Below, piece by piece: positions 26,677-38,072 of a stretch of DNA of 50,299 nucleotides. Each line of letters opens with the position of its first letter. The first letter of the stretch is position 1. A model generated the notes under the pieces. The model was not told where the DNA came from. It was given only the letters and a program-made list of their open reading frames with translations, and searched no databases. Both the position numbers and the translations under genes were made by a program. The stretch covers positions 1 to 50,299 of the forward strand of contig NZ_JAPEHZ010000014.1 of assembly GCF_028823685.1 (NCBI RefSeq), written 5' to 3'. This stretch comes from Tenacibaculum sp. L6 (GTDB lineage: Bacteria > Bacteroidota > Bacteroidia > Flavobacteriales > Flavobacteriaceae).

Positions 26677-27717
26677 ATGACAACGAAGAAAAAAGACATA
26701 CGAGCATTAACTAAAGAACAACTACGTGATTTTTTTGTAGAGAATGGAGATAAAGCCTTTCGAGGAAATCAGGTATATGAATGGTTGTGGCATAAAGCGG
26801 CCCATTCGTTCGATGATATGACAAGTTTATCAAAAGCAACACGTCAAATGTTAGATGATAATTTTGTAATAAATCATATTGAAGTTGATGCAATGCAACG
26901 TAGTAATGATGGTACGATAAAAAATGCTATCAAATTACATGATGGGTTGATTGTAGAGTCGGTTTTAATTCCTACGGAAACAAGAACAACCGCTTGTGTG
27001 TCAAGTCAGGTAGGATGTAGTTTAGATTGTAAATTTTGTGCAACAGCGCGTTTAAAACGTATGCGTAATTTGAATGCTGATGAAATTTACGATCAGGTAG
27101 TTGCTATTGACAAGCAAAGTAGGTTATATCATAACCATAAATTATCAAATATTGTGTTTATGGGAATGGGAGAGCCTTTAATGAATTACAACAATGTTAT
27201 CAAGGCAATTGATAAAATTACCTCACCAGAAGGCTTAGGAATGGCTGCTCGTAGAATTACTGTGTCTACTTCAGGAGTACCTAAAATAATAAAGAAAATG
27301 GCAGATGATGAGGTGCGTTTTAACTTAGCCGTTTCATTGCATTCAGCCATAGAAGAAGTTCGAACTTCGATTATGCCATTTAACGCTACATTTCCACTGA
27401 AAGATTTACGCGAAGCATTGGAATATTGGTATGAAAAAACCAAACGAAAAGTAACTTATGAGTATGTAGTTTGGAACGGAATTAACGATCGAAAAGAGGA
27501 TATCAATGCGTTGGTTGAATTCTGTAAATACATTCCGTGTAAAGTTAATTTAATTGAATACAACCCGATTGATGATGGCGAGTTTCAACAAGCTTCTGAA
27601 AGAGCTATCAATAACTACATTTCTAATTTAGAAATGAATGATATTGTGGTGAATGTACGTCGTTCTAGAGGTAAAGATATTGATGCTGCTTGCGGGCAAT
27701 TAGCGAATAAAAGTTAG
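26677..27717 (+). CDS. rlmN: Dual-specificity 23S rRNA A2503 / tRNA A37 methyltransferase
   Basis: RlmN is a radical SAM enzyme that methylates C2 of adenine in 23S rRNA and tRNA. The 346-residue protein has the cluster motif GCSLDCKFCATARLKRMRNL (Cx3Cx2C), GMGEPLMNYNNV, RRITVSTSGVP and the C-terminal VRRSRGKDIDAACGQLA with the catalytic Cys. The start is the ATG at 26677, 6 bases after a TATTTTTG box; a longer in-frame start at 26650 lies in the terminator and is rejected. Confidence 0.95.
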   Translation: MTTKKKDIRALTKEQLRDFFVENGDKAFRGNQVYEWLWHKAAHSFDDMTSLSKATRQMLDDNFVINHIEVDAMQRSNDGTIKNAIKLHDGLIVESVLIPTETRTTACVSSQVGCSLDCKFCATARLKRMRNLNADEIYDQVVAIDKQSRLYHNHKLSNIVFMGMGEPLMNYNNVIKAIDKITSPEGLGMAARRITVSTSGVPKIIKKMADDEVRFNLAVSLHSAIEEVRTSIMPFNATFPLKDLREALEYWYEKTKRKVTYEYVVWNGINDRKEDINALVEFCKYIPCKVNLIEYNPIDDGEFQQASERAINNYISNLEMNDIVVNVRRSRGKDIDAACGQLANKS

Positions 27718-27729
27718 GTATTTATTTCT

Positions 27730-27737
27730 TACATTTG
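27730..27737 (+). promoter_or_regulatory. -7 box before the polyprenyl synthase gene
   Basis: TACATTTG matches TAnnTTTG and ends 6 bases before the ATG, giving an almost leaderless transcript. No clear -33 TTG at the right distance. Confidence 0.35.
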
Positions 27738-27743
27738 CTAGCC

Positions 27744-28721
27744 ATGAAGCCAGTAGAGCAAATAAAACTTCCCATAGCAAAAGAAATGGAACTCTTTGAA
27801 ACTAAGTTCAAAGATTCGATGCTATCTAAAATCCCATTATTAAACAGAATTACGTATTATATCGTTCGTAGAAAAGGAAAGCAAATGCGACCAATGTTTG
27901 TGTTTTTGGTCGCAAAAATGGTTTCTAACGGAGGATTTGATGAACGTACCTATCGTGGGGCGTCAGTAGTAGAGTTAATCCATACAGCAACATTAGTACA
28001 CGATGATGTGGTTGATGATAGTAATCGTCGTAGGGGATTCTTTTCAATGAATGCCTTATGGAAAAATAAAATAGCTGTTTTAGTAGGTGATTATTTACTT
28101 TCTAAAGGATTATTACTTTCTATAGATAATGAAGATTTTGACTTGCTAAAATTGATTTCGATTGCGGTACGTGAAATGAGTGAAGGGGAGTTGCTGCAGA
28201 TTGAAAAAGCGCGTAAACTAGATATTACGGAGGAAGTTTATTTTGAAATTATTAGTCAAAAAACAGCAACTTTAATAGCAGCTTGTTGTGGAATTGGTGC
28301 AGCTTCTGTAGGAGCGAACAATGAAACAATCCAGCAAATGCGTAAGTTTGGAGAATACATTGGTATTGCATTCCAAATTAAAGATGATTTATTCGATTAC
28401 ACAGAAGATAAAATAGGGAAACCTACCGGTATAGACATTAAGGAGCAAAAAATGACACTTCCGTTAATTTATACCTTGAATAATTGCTCTAAAAAAGAAA
28501 AATCTTGGTTGATTAACTCTGTTAAAAAACACAACACGAATAAAAAGCGAGTAAAAGAGGTGATTGCCTTTGTAAAACAAAATGGTGGACTAGAATATAC
28601 TACTGCTAAAATGTTGGATTATAAAAACAAAGCCTTAGCTATTTTAGATAATTATCCAGACTCTGACTACAAAAAATCACTACTTCAAATGATTGATTAT
28701 GTTGTGGAGCGTAAGATTTAG
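27744..28721 (+). CDS. Polyprenyl diphosphate synthase (octa/heptaprenyl type)
   Basis: The enzyme lengthens isoprenyl diphosphates, probably to make the menaquinone side chain. The 325-residue protein has the first Asp-rich motif LVHDDVVDDSNRRRG (DDxxD) with the usual GKQMRPMFVFLVAK substrate site before it, and the second motif QIKDDLFDYTED (DDxxD). Chain length cannot be read from sequence. It follows rlmN by 26 bases and is closed by a terminator. Confidence 0.9.
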   Translation: MKPVEQIKLPIAKEMELFETKFKDSMLSKIPLLNRITYYIVRRKGKQMRPMFVFLVAKMVSNGGFDERTYRGASVVELIHTATLVHDDVVDDSNRRRGFFSMNALWKNKIAVLVGDYLLSKGLLLSIDNEDFDLLKLISIAVREMSEGELLQIEKARKLDITEEVYFEIISQKTATLIAACCGIGAASVGANNETIQQMRKFGEYIGIAFQIKDDLFDYTEDKIGKPTGIDIKEQKMTLPLIYTLNNCSKKEKSWLINSVKKHNTNKKRVKEVIAFVKQNGGLEYTTAKMLDYKNKALAILDNYPDSDYKKSLLQMIDYVVERKI

Positions 28722-28735
28722 AAAAACTATATAAA

Positions 28736-28771
28736 GTAAAAACCTCGAGAATTATCTCGAGGTTTTTTTAT
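28736..28771. terminator. Bidirectional hairpin terminator
   Basis: The arms AACCTCGAGA and TCTCGAGGTT (28741-28750 and 28755-28764) enclose an ATTA loop, with A-run and T-run flanks, between the converging prenyl synthase and groEL genes. Confidence 0.9.
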
Positions 28772-28793
28772 ATCTATCTGTGGCGATTCGTCA

Positions 28794-30431
<1,638 letters not shown>

Positions 30432-30525
30432 TTAAGTTTTTTTGGCCGTTAGCATATAGCTTTTGGCTTAGTTTTTAATTTTTTGTTTTATTGGCTAGTA
30501 GCGAAAAGCTAATAGCAAAGAAATT

Positions 30526-30801
30526 TTAGATAATAGCGAAAATGTCGCTTTCTCTCATAATTAAATAATCTTTTCCTTCCAATTTAAGTTCAGTACCAGC
30601 GTACTTTCCGTATAAAACAGTATCACCAACTTTTACAGTTAAAGGTTCATCTTTTGTACCGTTTCCTACGGCTACGATAGTTCCTTTTTGTGGTTTTTCC
30701 TTTGCGTTGTCAGGAATAATGATTCCTGATGCTGTAGTAGTTTCTGCTGCAGCTGGTTCAACAAGAACTCTGTCTGCTAAAGGTTTAATGTTTAATCCCA
30801 T
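30526..30801 (-). CDS. groS: Co-chaperonin GroES
   Basis: GroES caps the GroEL ring. The 91-residue protein has [40 protein letters not shown] and the mobile-loop region, with [11 protein letters not shown] near the end. Length is normal for this family. It is the first gene of the groES-groEL pair and lies downstream of a possible sigma54 promoter. No CIRCE element (TTAGCACTC with its inverse) is present. Confidence 0.96.
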   Translation of the reverse strand: MGLNIKPLADRVLVEPAAAETTTASGIIIPDNAKEKPQKGTIVAVGNGTKDEPLTVKVGDTVLYGKYAGTELKLEGKDYLIMRESDIFAII

Positions 30802-30844
30802 TTTATATATTTTGATTGATTAAATTAAAATTACTGCTTAATTT

Positions 30845-30880
30845 TTGTCAGAAATTATGCCATTGATTTTTTGCTGACAA
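30845..30880 (-). promoter_or_regulatory. Possible sigma54-like promoter and inverted repeat upstream of groES
   Basis: On the minus strand TGGCAT-AATTT-CTGA (30862 to 30848) resembles the sigma54 -24/-12 pattern TGGCAC-N5-TTGC, with a full -24 half and a weaker -12 half. The groES start is about 47 bases downstream. A 7-base inverted repeat CTGACAA / TTGTCAG (30874-30880 and 30845-30851) overlaps it, which may be a regulator site. A sigma54 activator gene lies 2 kb away, but no link is shown. Confidence 0.4.
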
Positions 30881-30907
30881 TTTTTCTAAGAGCTTAGGTT
30901 TATATAT

Positions 30908-30947
30908 AAAAAAAATGCCAACGTGTCATTTACGTTGGCATTTTTTA
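30908..30947 (-). terminator. Hairpin terminator after secG
   Basis: The arms AAAAATGCCAACGT and ACGTTGGCATTTTT (30911-30924 and 30932-30945) with a 7-base loop lie just downstream of the secG stop. On the minus strand a T-run follows the stem. It separates the lptE-TPR-secG run from groES. Confidence 0.9.
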
Positions 30948-30962
30948 TGTTTTTATTACAAA

Positions 30963-31307
30963 CTACTGAGCGCTGTCTTTAACAGTATCTGTCGCTGCTG
31001 GAGTAGCAGGAGTAGTTGTAGTTTCAATATTGTTTAAAGTGTCATCTAACTGAGGAGTATCAGCTGCATTACCTCTTGGAATAGCAAAGTTTGCTAATAA
31101 AATTAAAGCAAACATAGTAATAGCTAATGTCCAAGTAGTTCTGTCTAAAAAGCTGTTTGTATTTTGTACACCTCCAATATTTTGAGCACCACCGCCTCCA
31201 AATGATGAAGATAATCCTCCACCTTTAGGATTTTGAACCATTACAATTAAGATTAATGCTATTGCAACAATCAATATTAAAACTAAAAGTAAAGTATACG
31301 TTGTCAT
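30963..31307 (-). CDS. secG: Preprotein translocase subunit SecG
   Basis: SecG assists SecYEG during export. The 114-residue protein has two hydrophobic segments (about 3-24 and 56-73) around the conserved IVMVQNPKGGGLSSSFGGGG loop, then a flexible Thr/Ala-rich tail typical of Bacteroidota. It starts immediately after the TPR gene stop, so the two are translated together. Confidence 0.92.
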   Translation of the reverse strand: MTTYTLLLVLILIVAIALILIVMVQNPKGGGLSSSFGGGGAQNIGGVQNTNSFLDRTTWTLAITMFALILLANFAIPRGNAADTPQLDDTLNNIETTTTPATPAATDTVKDSAQ

Positions 31308-32060
31308 CTATTTATTGTTTTGTAAAATTTGTATTCTTTTAATTTGGTCTGCAAAGAAACCACTTTTTTCTGGATATTTCAAACTTAAAATTTTATATGC
31401 TTGAATTGCGCTATCGTATTTCTTTTGTTCAAGATAAACCTTGGCTAAAGTTTCCGTAGCTAATTGGTTGCTTTGTTGGTTGTCGGCTATTTTAACATCA
31501 GTCGTAGATGTTTTATTTGGTCGGGATATTTTGGGAGCTGTTTCTATAAAACGATCAATAATAGCTTCGTGTTCAGACTTTATAGGAGTTGTTTCTTCCT
31601 CTTGCTTTTTTTCTTCTTTCTGAGGAGGAGCAATATCTCTTACAATAGTTTTTTTAGAAGATAATTGTAACCACTGATTGAAGGAAAAGGTTTCGTTTTG
31701 TGTAAAAGAAAGTGGTTTTCCGATGGCTAAATCTTCTTCGATAGTTTCAACTTCTGTTGTTTTTTTCTTCGGAAGAATTTTATCTTTTAAGCTAAGTTTT
31801 TCTTCCTTTTTAGGAGTTTCTTTAAAAGCTTCTGAAGTAATAAAGTCAAACAAAACGGTTCTATCAGTTGTATAAGCAGCTGTGATTTTTAACTCGTTAT
31901 TGTATTTATAGCTTTCTTGGTTTCTTAAAACTTTTAAACGTAAAGCTCTGGCAGATTGAAAATAAGGATACTCTTGGATAAGAGCTGTGATTTCCGAAGA
32001 ATTTTCTGCCGAAATTAATTCAGGTTTTTCTAAAAATTGTATGTATTTATCCTTATCCAA
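31308..32060 (-). CDS. TPR-containing protein
   Basis: The 250-residue cytoplasmic protein begins with an alpha-helical ISAENSSEITALIQEYPYFQ repeat-like module. It then has a long charged, low-complexity middle and ends with one clear TPR-like repeat (LAKVYLEQKKYDSAIQAYKI, LSLKYPEKSGFFADQIKRIQ). It sits between lptE and secG, both needed for envelope biogenesis, a conserved order in flavobacteria as I recall. No enzymatic motif is seen. The product may assemble with other proteins through the TPR. Confidence 0.82.
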   Translation of the reverse strand: MDKDKYIQFLEKPELISAENSSEITALIQEYPYFQSARALRLKVLRNQESYKYNNELKITAAYTTDRTVLFDFITSEAFKETPKKEEKLSLKDKILPKKKTTEVETIEEDLAIGKPLSFTQNETFSFNQWLQLSSKKTIVRDIAPPQKEEKKQEEETTPIKSEHEAIIDRFIETAPKISRPNKTSTTDVKIADNQQSNQLATETLAKVYLEQKKYDSAIQAYKILSLKYPEKSGFFADQIKRIQILQNNK

Positions 32061-32065
32061 TTAGT

Positions 32066-32572
32066 TTACCATTTAGCTACAGAAGCATTAAAAATATCTT
32101 GCGTAATACGCTCTATAATTTCATCTAAAGCTGTTTCTAATACCGATCCAGTTAACTGTTGGTTAGCTCCGTAATCGTAATAGAAAGAAAAACGTTTTTC
32201 AAAATTATCTTTTTCTTCAAGAGCATTCACAAAGTTTACATTCACAGAAATTGTTAATCTGTTTTGAGCTGCAGTTTGTTGTGCAGTAGCACTCATAGGA
32301 GTAATGCGATAATCGACAATTTCACCTGAAAAATGCAAGTCTCCTCCAGCTTTAATTAACGTTAAATTGGTTTGACGAGTAAAGAGGTCTTGTAAATCTT
32401 GTGTGAACTTTTGGCTAAGTATTGGTTCAACTAAAGGTGCCTGATTTGAGAAAAAATCAACTTGGATTGTTTTCGCATTTCCTGTGTTACCACCCGTAAA
32501 AGAGTAAGCACCACAACCAATAATGGTAGTTAAACCAATAAATAAAGACAGTATATAAAGAGTTTTTTTCAT
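32066..32572 (-). CDS. lptE: LptE-family LPS assembly lipoprotein
   Basis: LptE plugs the LptD barrel that inserts lipopolysaccharide into the outer membrane. The 168-residue protein has a lipoprotein signal with IIGC at Cys20, followed by AYSFTGGNTGNAKTIQVDFF, as in Bacteroidota LptE proteins, and ends DEIIERITQDIFNASVAKW. The start is the ATG at 32572; a longer in-frame start at 32605 adds residues before the signal peptide and is rejected. It is 5 bases upstream of the TPR gene and 39 bases after the sigma54 activator. Confidence 0.85.
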   Translation of the reverse strand: MKKTLYILSLFIGLTTIIGCGAYSFTGGNTGNAKTIQVDFFSNQAPLVEPILSQKFTQDLQDLFTRQTNLTLIKAGGDLHFSGEIVDYRITPMSATAQQTAAQNRLTISVNVNFVNALEEKDNFEKRFSFYYDYGANQQLTGSVLETALDEIIERITQDIFNASVAKW

Positions 32573-32611
32573 TTGAAATTGTGAGTGAGTTGTAAAAATA
32601 AACAAATTAGC

Positions 32612-33793
32612 TTATAAGTCGTATTGTTTAATTTTTCGGTATAGAGTTCGTTCAGAAATCCCTAATTCTTTCGCTGCTAACTTACGTTTTCCGTTGTTTT
32701 TTTCGAGCGATTTACGTATCATTTCAATTTCTTTGTCTTGTAATGACAAGCTTTCATCTTCCTCAATAGTTTCAGCATAATCATAATCATCTTGAGGTTG
32801 AGAAACTTTAGGAAGTTGAACTACTTCAACATTTGAAACTTCTGATAAATCTTGATCCTGATAAATACGTTCAATTAATCGATGATTTTCTTCTTGTACT
32901 TCCTCTAAATTACCACTCTGCATTAAATCGAGTGTTAACTTTTTTAAGTCGTTGATATCATTACGCATGTCGAACAAAATTTTATACATAATATCTCGTT
33001 CGGTAGCAAAATCTGATTGACTGGTTGATTTTCCTCCAACAATAGCAGGTAAATTACTTCGATTATCAGGTAGGTATTGAACTAATTTTTCTGGAGTGAT
33101 TAATCTATCTTCCTCAACAATAGATATTTGTTCCGCAATATTTTTTAACTGACGAATGTTTCCAGGAAAACTATAGTTTAATAAAATTCTTACAGCATTT
33201 TCGTCCAATCGAATGGTTGGCATTCGGTATTTTTGAGCAAAATCGGCTGCAAATTTTCTAAATAACAAGTGAATATCTTCTCCACGATTTCTCAATGCAG
33301 GCAAAGAAATTTCTATAGTACTTAAACGATAATATAAATCTTCTCTAAATTTTTCTTTAGCAATAGCTTCTTGCATATTTACGTTGGTTGCAGCAACAAT
33401 ACGCACGTTTGTTTTTTGTACTTGAGAAGAACCAACTTTAATAAACTCACCATTTTCTAACACACGTAACAAACGCACTTGGGTAGTTAAAGGAAGTTCA
33501 CCTACTTCGTCTAAAAAAATGGTTCCTCCATCAGCTACTTCAAAATACCCTTTACGGGTTTGTGTAGCTCCTGTAAACGCCCCTTTTTCGTGTCCGAATA
33601 ATTCACTATCTATAGTTCCTTCAGGAATCGCACCACAGTTAACAGCAATGTATTTTGCATGTTTTCTGTGTGACAGTTGATGAATAATTCTCGGGATATT
33701 TTCTTTTCCAACACCGCTTTCTCCAGTAACAAGTACTGAAATATCGGTAGGAGCCACTCGAATCGCGTGTTTTATAGCTTGTAAATTTTCCAT
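32612..33793 (-). CDS. Sigma54-dependent transcriptional activator (AAA+ and Fis-type HTH)
   Basis: Such activators remodel the sigma54-RNA polymerase complex with ATP energy. The 393-residue protein has a Walker [13 protein letters not shown], the sigma54-contact loop [11 protein letters not shown], the Walker [15 protein letters not shown], the sensor region and a C-terminal Fis-like HTH ([20 protein letters not shown]). There is no receiver or GAF domain, so it is not a standard response regulator; how it is switched on is unclear. Start at 33793. It lies upstream of lptE and downstream of miaB, all on the minus strand. Confidence 0.93.
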   Translation of the reverse strand: MENLQAIKHAIRVAPTDISVLVTGESGVGKENIPRIIHQLSHRKHAKYIAVNCGAIPEGTIDSELFGHEKGAFTGATQTRKGYFEVADGGTIFLDEVGELPLTTQVRLLRVLENGEFIKVGSSQVQKTNVRIVAATNVNMQEAIAKEKFREDLYYRLSTIEISLPALRNRGEDIHLLFRKFAADFAQKYRMPTIRLDENAVRILLNYSFPGNIRQLKNIAEQISIVEEDRLITPEKLVQYLPDNRSNLPAIVGGKSTSQSDFATERDIMYKILFDMRNDINDLKKLTLDLMQSGNLEEVQEENHRLIERIYQDQDLSEVSNVEVVQLPKVSQPQDDYDYAETIEEDESLSLQDKEIEMIRKSLEKNNGKRKLAAKELGISERTLYRKIKQYDL

Positions 33794-33875
33794 TTCTTTC
33801 TTTAGAATAGAGAAAAAAGAACAGAGAGAAAAGATTGTGTCTTTTTTCTTTTCTCTTGACTCTCTTTTCTAAAAA

Positions 33876-35331
33876 TTAGTTATTGTCAGAATACCCAACA
33901 GCTGTACCTTTTAAGGTAGTGGATGTACAATCGTCAATACGAACATTTACAAAATCACCCATTTTATAATTTTCTTTAGGGAAAACTACCACGGTATTTT
34001 GTGTATTACGACCTTTCCACTCGTTAGGATTCTTTTTTGATGTTCCTTCAATCAATACTTCTTGAACTTGACCAAGGTTTTCTTTTGTTCTGTATAAACT
34101 GTGCTCTTGCTGTAAATCGATGATTTCTTGTAAACGACGTTTTTTAGTTTCTAACGGAACATCATCTTCCATTTTTTTAGCAGCTAAGGTTCCAGGTCTT
34201 TCAGAGTAGGCAAACATAAATCCGAAGCTATATTTTACATGCTCCATTAATTCTAAAGTATCTTTATGATCTTGCTCTGTTTCTCCACAGAAACCTGCAA
34301 TCATATCTTGACTTAAAGCCATTTCAGGGATAATTTTGTAAATATTATCAACCAACTCCATATATTCTTCACGAGTATGTTGACGATTCATCGCCTCAAG
34401 CATTGCGTTACTTCCACTTTGAACAGGTAAGTGAATGTATTTACAAATATTTTTGTGTTTCGCCATTACGTGAATTACATCCAATGTCATATCCTGCGGA
34501 TTTGAGGTAGAAAAACGGAAACGCATTTTTGGGAATTCAGTAGCACACATATCTAACAACTGAGCGAAATCTACTGCAGAAGCTTGTGCTAATTCAGAAG
34601 CTTTTTTGAAATCTTTTTTCAATCCACCACCATACCATAAATAGGAATCAACATTTTGACCTAGTAACGTAATTTCCTTGAAGTTTTTTTCTTGCATACT
34701 GCGAATTTCTTCAATAATACTCTTTGGATCACGACTACGCTCACGACCACGAGTAAAAGGAACTACACAGAATGTACACATGTTATCGCAACCACGAGTA
34801 ATAGATACAAAGGCAGAAACTCCGTTAGAGTTTAAACGTACAGGAGAAACATCAGCATAGGTTTCTTCTTTCGATAAAATTACATTTACTGCATCACGCC
34901 CAGCATCAACTTCTTCAATTAAATTAGGTAAATCACGATAAGCATCAGGACCCACAACCAAATCAACGATTTTTTCCTCCTCTAAAAATTTCTCTTTTAA
35001 TCGCTCTGCCATACAACCAAGTACTCCAACTTTCATAGTTGGATTTACCTTTTTAACAGCGTTGTATTTTTGAAGTCTGTTACGAACTGTGGTTTCAGCT
35101 TTTTCACGAATAGAGCAAGTGTTTACCAGTACCAAATCAGCATCTTCTAAATTTTGAGTGGTGTTAAAACCTTGTTCTGCTAAAATTGACGCCACAATTT
35201 CGCTATCGTTCATATTCATTTGACAACCATAGCTTTCTATAAAAAGCTTTTTTGTTGTTTCCTTCTTTGTGTTCTGTAACAAGGGCTTTTCCTTGTTGTT
35301 TCTCATCAATTATTTTTTCTACGTGTTCCAT
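33876..35331 (-). CDS. miaB: tRNA-2-methylthio-N6-dimethylallyladenosine synthase MiaB, N-terminal frameshift
   Basis: MiaB is a radical SAM methylthiotransferase that turns i6A37 into ms2i6A37. The main frame contains LFIESYGCQMNMNDSEIVAS, the second cluster Cys residues, the radical SAM motif TRGCDNMCTFCVVPFTRGRE and a TRAM-like end. The start of this frame (35306 or a TTG at 35309) does not look like MiaB. The +1 frame from an ATG at 35331 reads MEHVEKIIDEKQQGKALVTE, the usual flavobacterial N-terminus. Removing one base from the TTTTTT run at 35248-35253 joins them as HKEGNNKKLFIESYGCQMN, giving 484 residues. Because the frameshift is before the conserved domain, the protein may still be made from 35306. 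Confidence 0.93.
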
Positions 35332-35464
35332 AAATCCTAAAATCGTGCTAAATAGGGTGCAAATATACAACCAAAAAGTATTATTTGTGACAAATTGACA
35401 TGGATAGTTTTGTTTAATAAAAGGTAAAGTTTTACTAAAAATTAAACATTAAAAAAAAACTATA

Positions 35465-35472
35465 TACTTTTG
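35465..35472 (+). promoter_or_regulatory. -7 box before topA
   Basis: TACTTTTG matches TAnnTTTG and lies 57 bases before the topA ATG. No TTG at the expected -33 distance. Confidence 0.4.
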
Positions 35473-35528
35473 CAAACTGAATTATACCTATATTAATAAG
35501 GTGTAAAGTGATAATGAGATAAAGACGT

Positions 35529-38015
35529 ATGGCAAAAAATTTAGTAATAGTTGAGTCACCTGCTAAGGCAAAAACAATAGAAAAGTTTTTAGGAAAAGAT
35601 TTTCAGGTTGAATCGAGTTTTGGACACATTGCAGACTTACCATCTAAGGAATTAGGGGTAAATGTAGAAGGAGATTTTAAACCAAAATATATAGTTTCTA
35701 CCGATAAAAAAGCGGTAGTAAAAAAACTAAAAGATTTAGCAAAGAAAGCAGAAACTGTTTGGTTAGCTTCCGATGAGGATCGCGAGGGAGAAGCTATTGC
35801 ATGGCATTTAGCAGAACAATTAAAACTAAAGGAGGAAAACACAAAACGTATTGTTTTTAACTCAATTACGAAGCAAGCAATTTTAAAGGCAATTGAAAAT
35901 CCACGTACTATTAATTATAATTTAGTAGATGCGCAACAAGCACGACGTGTGTTAGATAGAATTGTAGGTTATGAGTTATCTCCAGTATTATGGAGAAAAG
36001 TAAAACCTGGTTTATCGGCAGGTAGAGTTCAGTCAGTAGCAGTACGTTTAATTGTAGAGCGCGAACGTGAGATAGAAAGTTTTGAAACAGAAGCTTCTTA
36101 TCGTGTAGATGCAGAGTTTGTAAACGCTGAAGGGAAAAAGTTTAAAGCAAAGTTAGCAAAGAACTTTTCAACCAAAGAAGAAGCAGAAAAATTCTTAAAC
36201 TCTTGTGCAGATGCAGCGTTTTCGGTAGCAGATTTACAACAAAAACCAGCAAAGAAATCACCAGCACCACCATTTACAACGTCAACATTGCAACAGGAAG
36301 CATCTAGAAAGCTAGGTTTTCCAGTGGCAAAAACGATGATGATGGCGCAACGTTTATATGAAGCGGGGTTGATAACTTACATGAGAACAGATAGCGTTAA
36401 TTTATCTGATGATGCTAAAAATGCAGCGCAAGAAGAAATTATAGCTTCTTACGGAGAGGAATACAGCAAGCCACGTAATTTTTCAACCAAAACAAAAGGA
36501 GCACAAGAGGCGCACGAGGCGATTCGTCCTACAGATATGACACGTCACGAGGTTTCTGTAGATTATGATCAAGATAGACTATATAGTTTAATTTGGAAAC
36601 GTACGCTAGCTTCACAAATGAGCGAAGCACAATTAGAACGTACAGTTGTGAAAATTGACAATACAAAAAACAAGAAGCAGTTTACAGCAAATGGAGAGGT
36701 AATTACTTTTGAAGGTTTCTTAAAAGTGTATTTAGAAGGTACAGATAATGAAGATGAAGAGCAAGCAGGAATGTTACCTAAGATGGAAGTAAATGAATCA
36801 TTAATAAACGAATTAATTACAGCAACAGAACGTTACACGCGTCCGCCAGCAAGATATACCGAAGCTGCTTTGGTAAAACAGTTAGAAGAGTTAGGTATAG
36901 GACGTCCGTCAACCTATGCACCAACAATTTCAACGATTCAAAGAAGAGAGTATGTTGAAAAAGGAACTGTTGAAGGAAAAGAAAGAAATTATATCCAGCT
37001 AAGTTTAGCAAATCAACTAGTATCTGAGCAAGTTTTAACAGAACGAGTAGGTTCTGATAAAGGAAAATTAGTTCCGACAGATATAGGAAATATTGTAAAT
37101 GATTTCTTAGTAGCTAATTTTGAAACAATTTTAGATTACGGCTTCACTGCTAAAGTTGAAAACGAATTTGATGAAATTGCTGAAGGAAATGAGGATTGGA
37201 CAGCAATGATTAAAGATTTCTACAAAAACTTTCATGTGGTTGTAGAAGATGTTGCAGCGAATGCAGAAAGAGCAAAAGGAGAGCGTTTGTTAGGTATAGA
37301 TCCTGAAAGTGGTAAAAATGTATATGTACGTTTAGGTCGTTACGGAGCAATGGTTCAGATTGGTGAAGCTACCGATGAAGAAAAGCCACGTTTTGCGAGC
37401 TTGCAAGGTGATCAAACCATGAATTCTATCACTTACGAAGAAGCAATGGACTTGTTTAAGTTGCCAAAAGTTTTAGGTGATTATGAAGGTATGGAAGTAG
37501 AAGTAGCAAACGGTCGATTTGGCCCTTACATTAAATTCGATGGAAAATACGTGTCGCTTGACAAAGATGAAAACCCTATGTCGGTAGATATGGACAGAGC
37601 CATTGAATTAATTGAAGCTAAACGTAAAGCAGATGCTCCTATTGGTGAGTACGAAGGAATGCCAATTCAAAAAGGAGTTGGTCGATTTGGACCTTTTATC
37701 AAGTGGAATTCAATCTTCATCAACGTTAACAAAAAATACGATTTTGATAATTTAAGTCAGTCAGATTTAGAAGAGTTAATCGAAGACAAAAAGAAAAAAG
37801 AACGCGAAAAACTAATTCATAATTTTGAAGAAGTAGGTATTCGAGTTGAAAAAGCACGTTGGGGTCGTTTTAATGTAATTAAAGGTAAAATAAAGATTGA
37901 ATTACCTAAAACTACAGAGATTGAGAAGTTAACGCAAGAAGAGGTGGTTAAGATGATAGAGGCAAAAACTCCAAAAAAGAAAACCGCAAAGAAGAAAGTA
38001 ACCAAAAAGAAATAA
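35529..38015 (+). CDS. topA: DNA topoisomerase I
   Basis: TopA relaxes negative supercoils by transient single-strand cuts. The 828-residue protein starts with a TOPRIM domain (AKNLVIVESPAKAKTIEKFL), with the acidic SDEDREGEAIAWHLAEQ. The catalytic Tyr is at Y284 in GLITYMRTDS. Two C-terminal repeats with similar sequence (VANGRFGPYIKFDGKYVSLD, GVGRFGPFIKWNSIFINVN) replace the zinc fingers of proteobacterial enzymes, as is usual in Bacteroidota. The end is Lys-rich (TPKKKTAKKKVTKKK), which probably aids DNA binding. It reads alone, divergent from miaB. Confidence 0.96.
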   Translation: MAKNLVIVESPAKAKTIEKFLGKDFQVESSFGHIADLPSKELGVNVEGDFKPKYIVSTDKKAVVKKLKDLAKKAETVWLASDEDREGEAIAWHLAEQLKLKEENTKRIVFNSITKQAILKAIENPRTINYNLVDAQQARRVLDRIVGYELSPVLWRKVKPGLSAGRVQSVAVRLIVEREREIESFETEASYRVDAEFVNAEGKKFKAKLAKNFSTKEEAEKFLNSCADAAFSVADLQQKPAKKSPAPPFTTSTLQQEASRKLGFPVAKTMMMAQRLYEAGLITYMRTDSVNLSDDAKNAAQEEIIASYGEEYSKPRNFSTKTKGAQEAHEAIRPTDMTRHEVSVDYDQDRLYSLIWKRTLASQMSEAQLERTVVKIDNTKNKKQFTANGEVITFEGFLKVYLEGTDNEDEEQAGMLPKMEVNESLINELITATERYTRPPARYTEAALVKQLEELGIGRPSTYAPTISTIQRREYVEKGTVEGKERNYIQLSLANQLVSEQVLTERVGSDKGKLVPTDIGNIVNDFLVANFETILDYGFTAKVENEFDEIAEGNEDWTAMIKDFYKNFHVVVEDVAANAERAKGERLLGIDPESGKNVYVRLGRYGAMVQIGEATDEEKPRFASLQGDQTMNSITYEEAMDLFKLPKVLGDYEGMEVEVANGRFGPYIKFDGKYVSLDKDENPMSVDMDRAIELIEAKRKADAPIGEYEGMPIQKGVGRFGPFIKWNSIFINVNKKYDFDNLSQSDLEELIEDKKKKEREKLIHNFEEVGIRVEKARWGRFNVIKGKIKIELPKTTEIEKLTQEEVVKMIEAKTPKKKTAKKKVTKKK

Positions 38016-38072
38016 AGAAGCGTTCTATAAAAAATAGTTTGCTATATTAGCACCCTAAAAATCCCCCAATAA

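Noticed and set aside
30802..30962. CIRCE heat-shock operator upstream of groES
   Set aside because: Neither TTAGCACTC nor its inverse is present; TTAGCACTT at 48352 belongs to the unrelated palindromic element.
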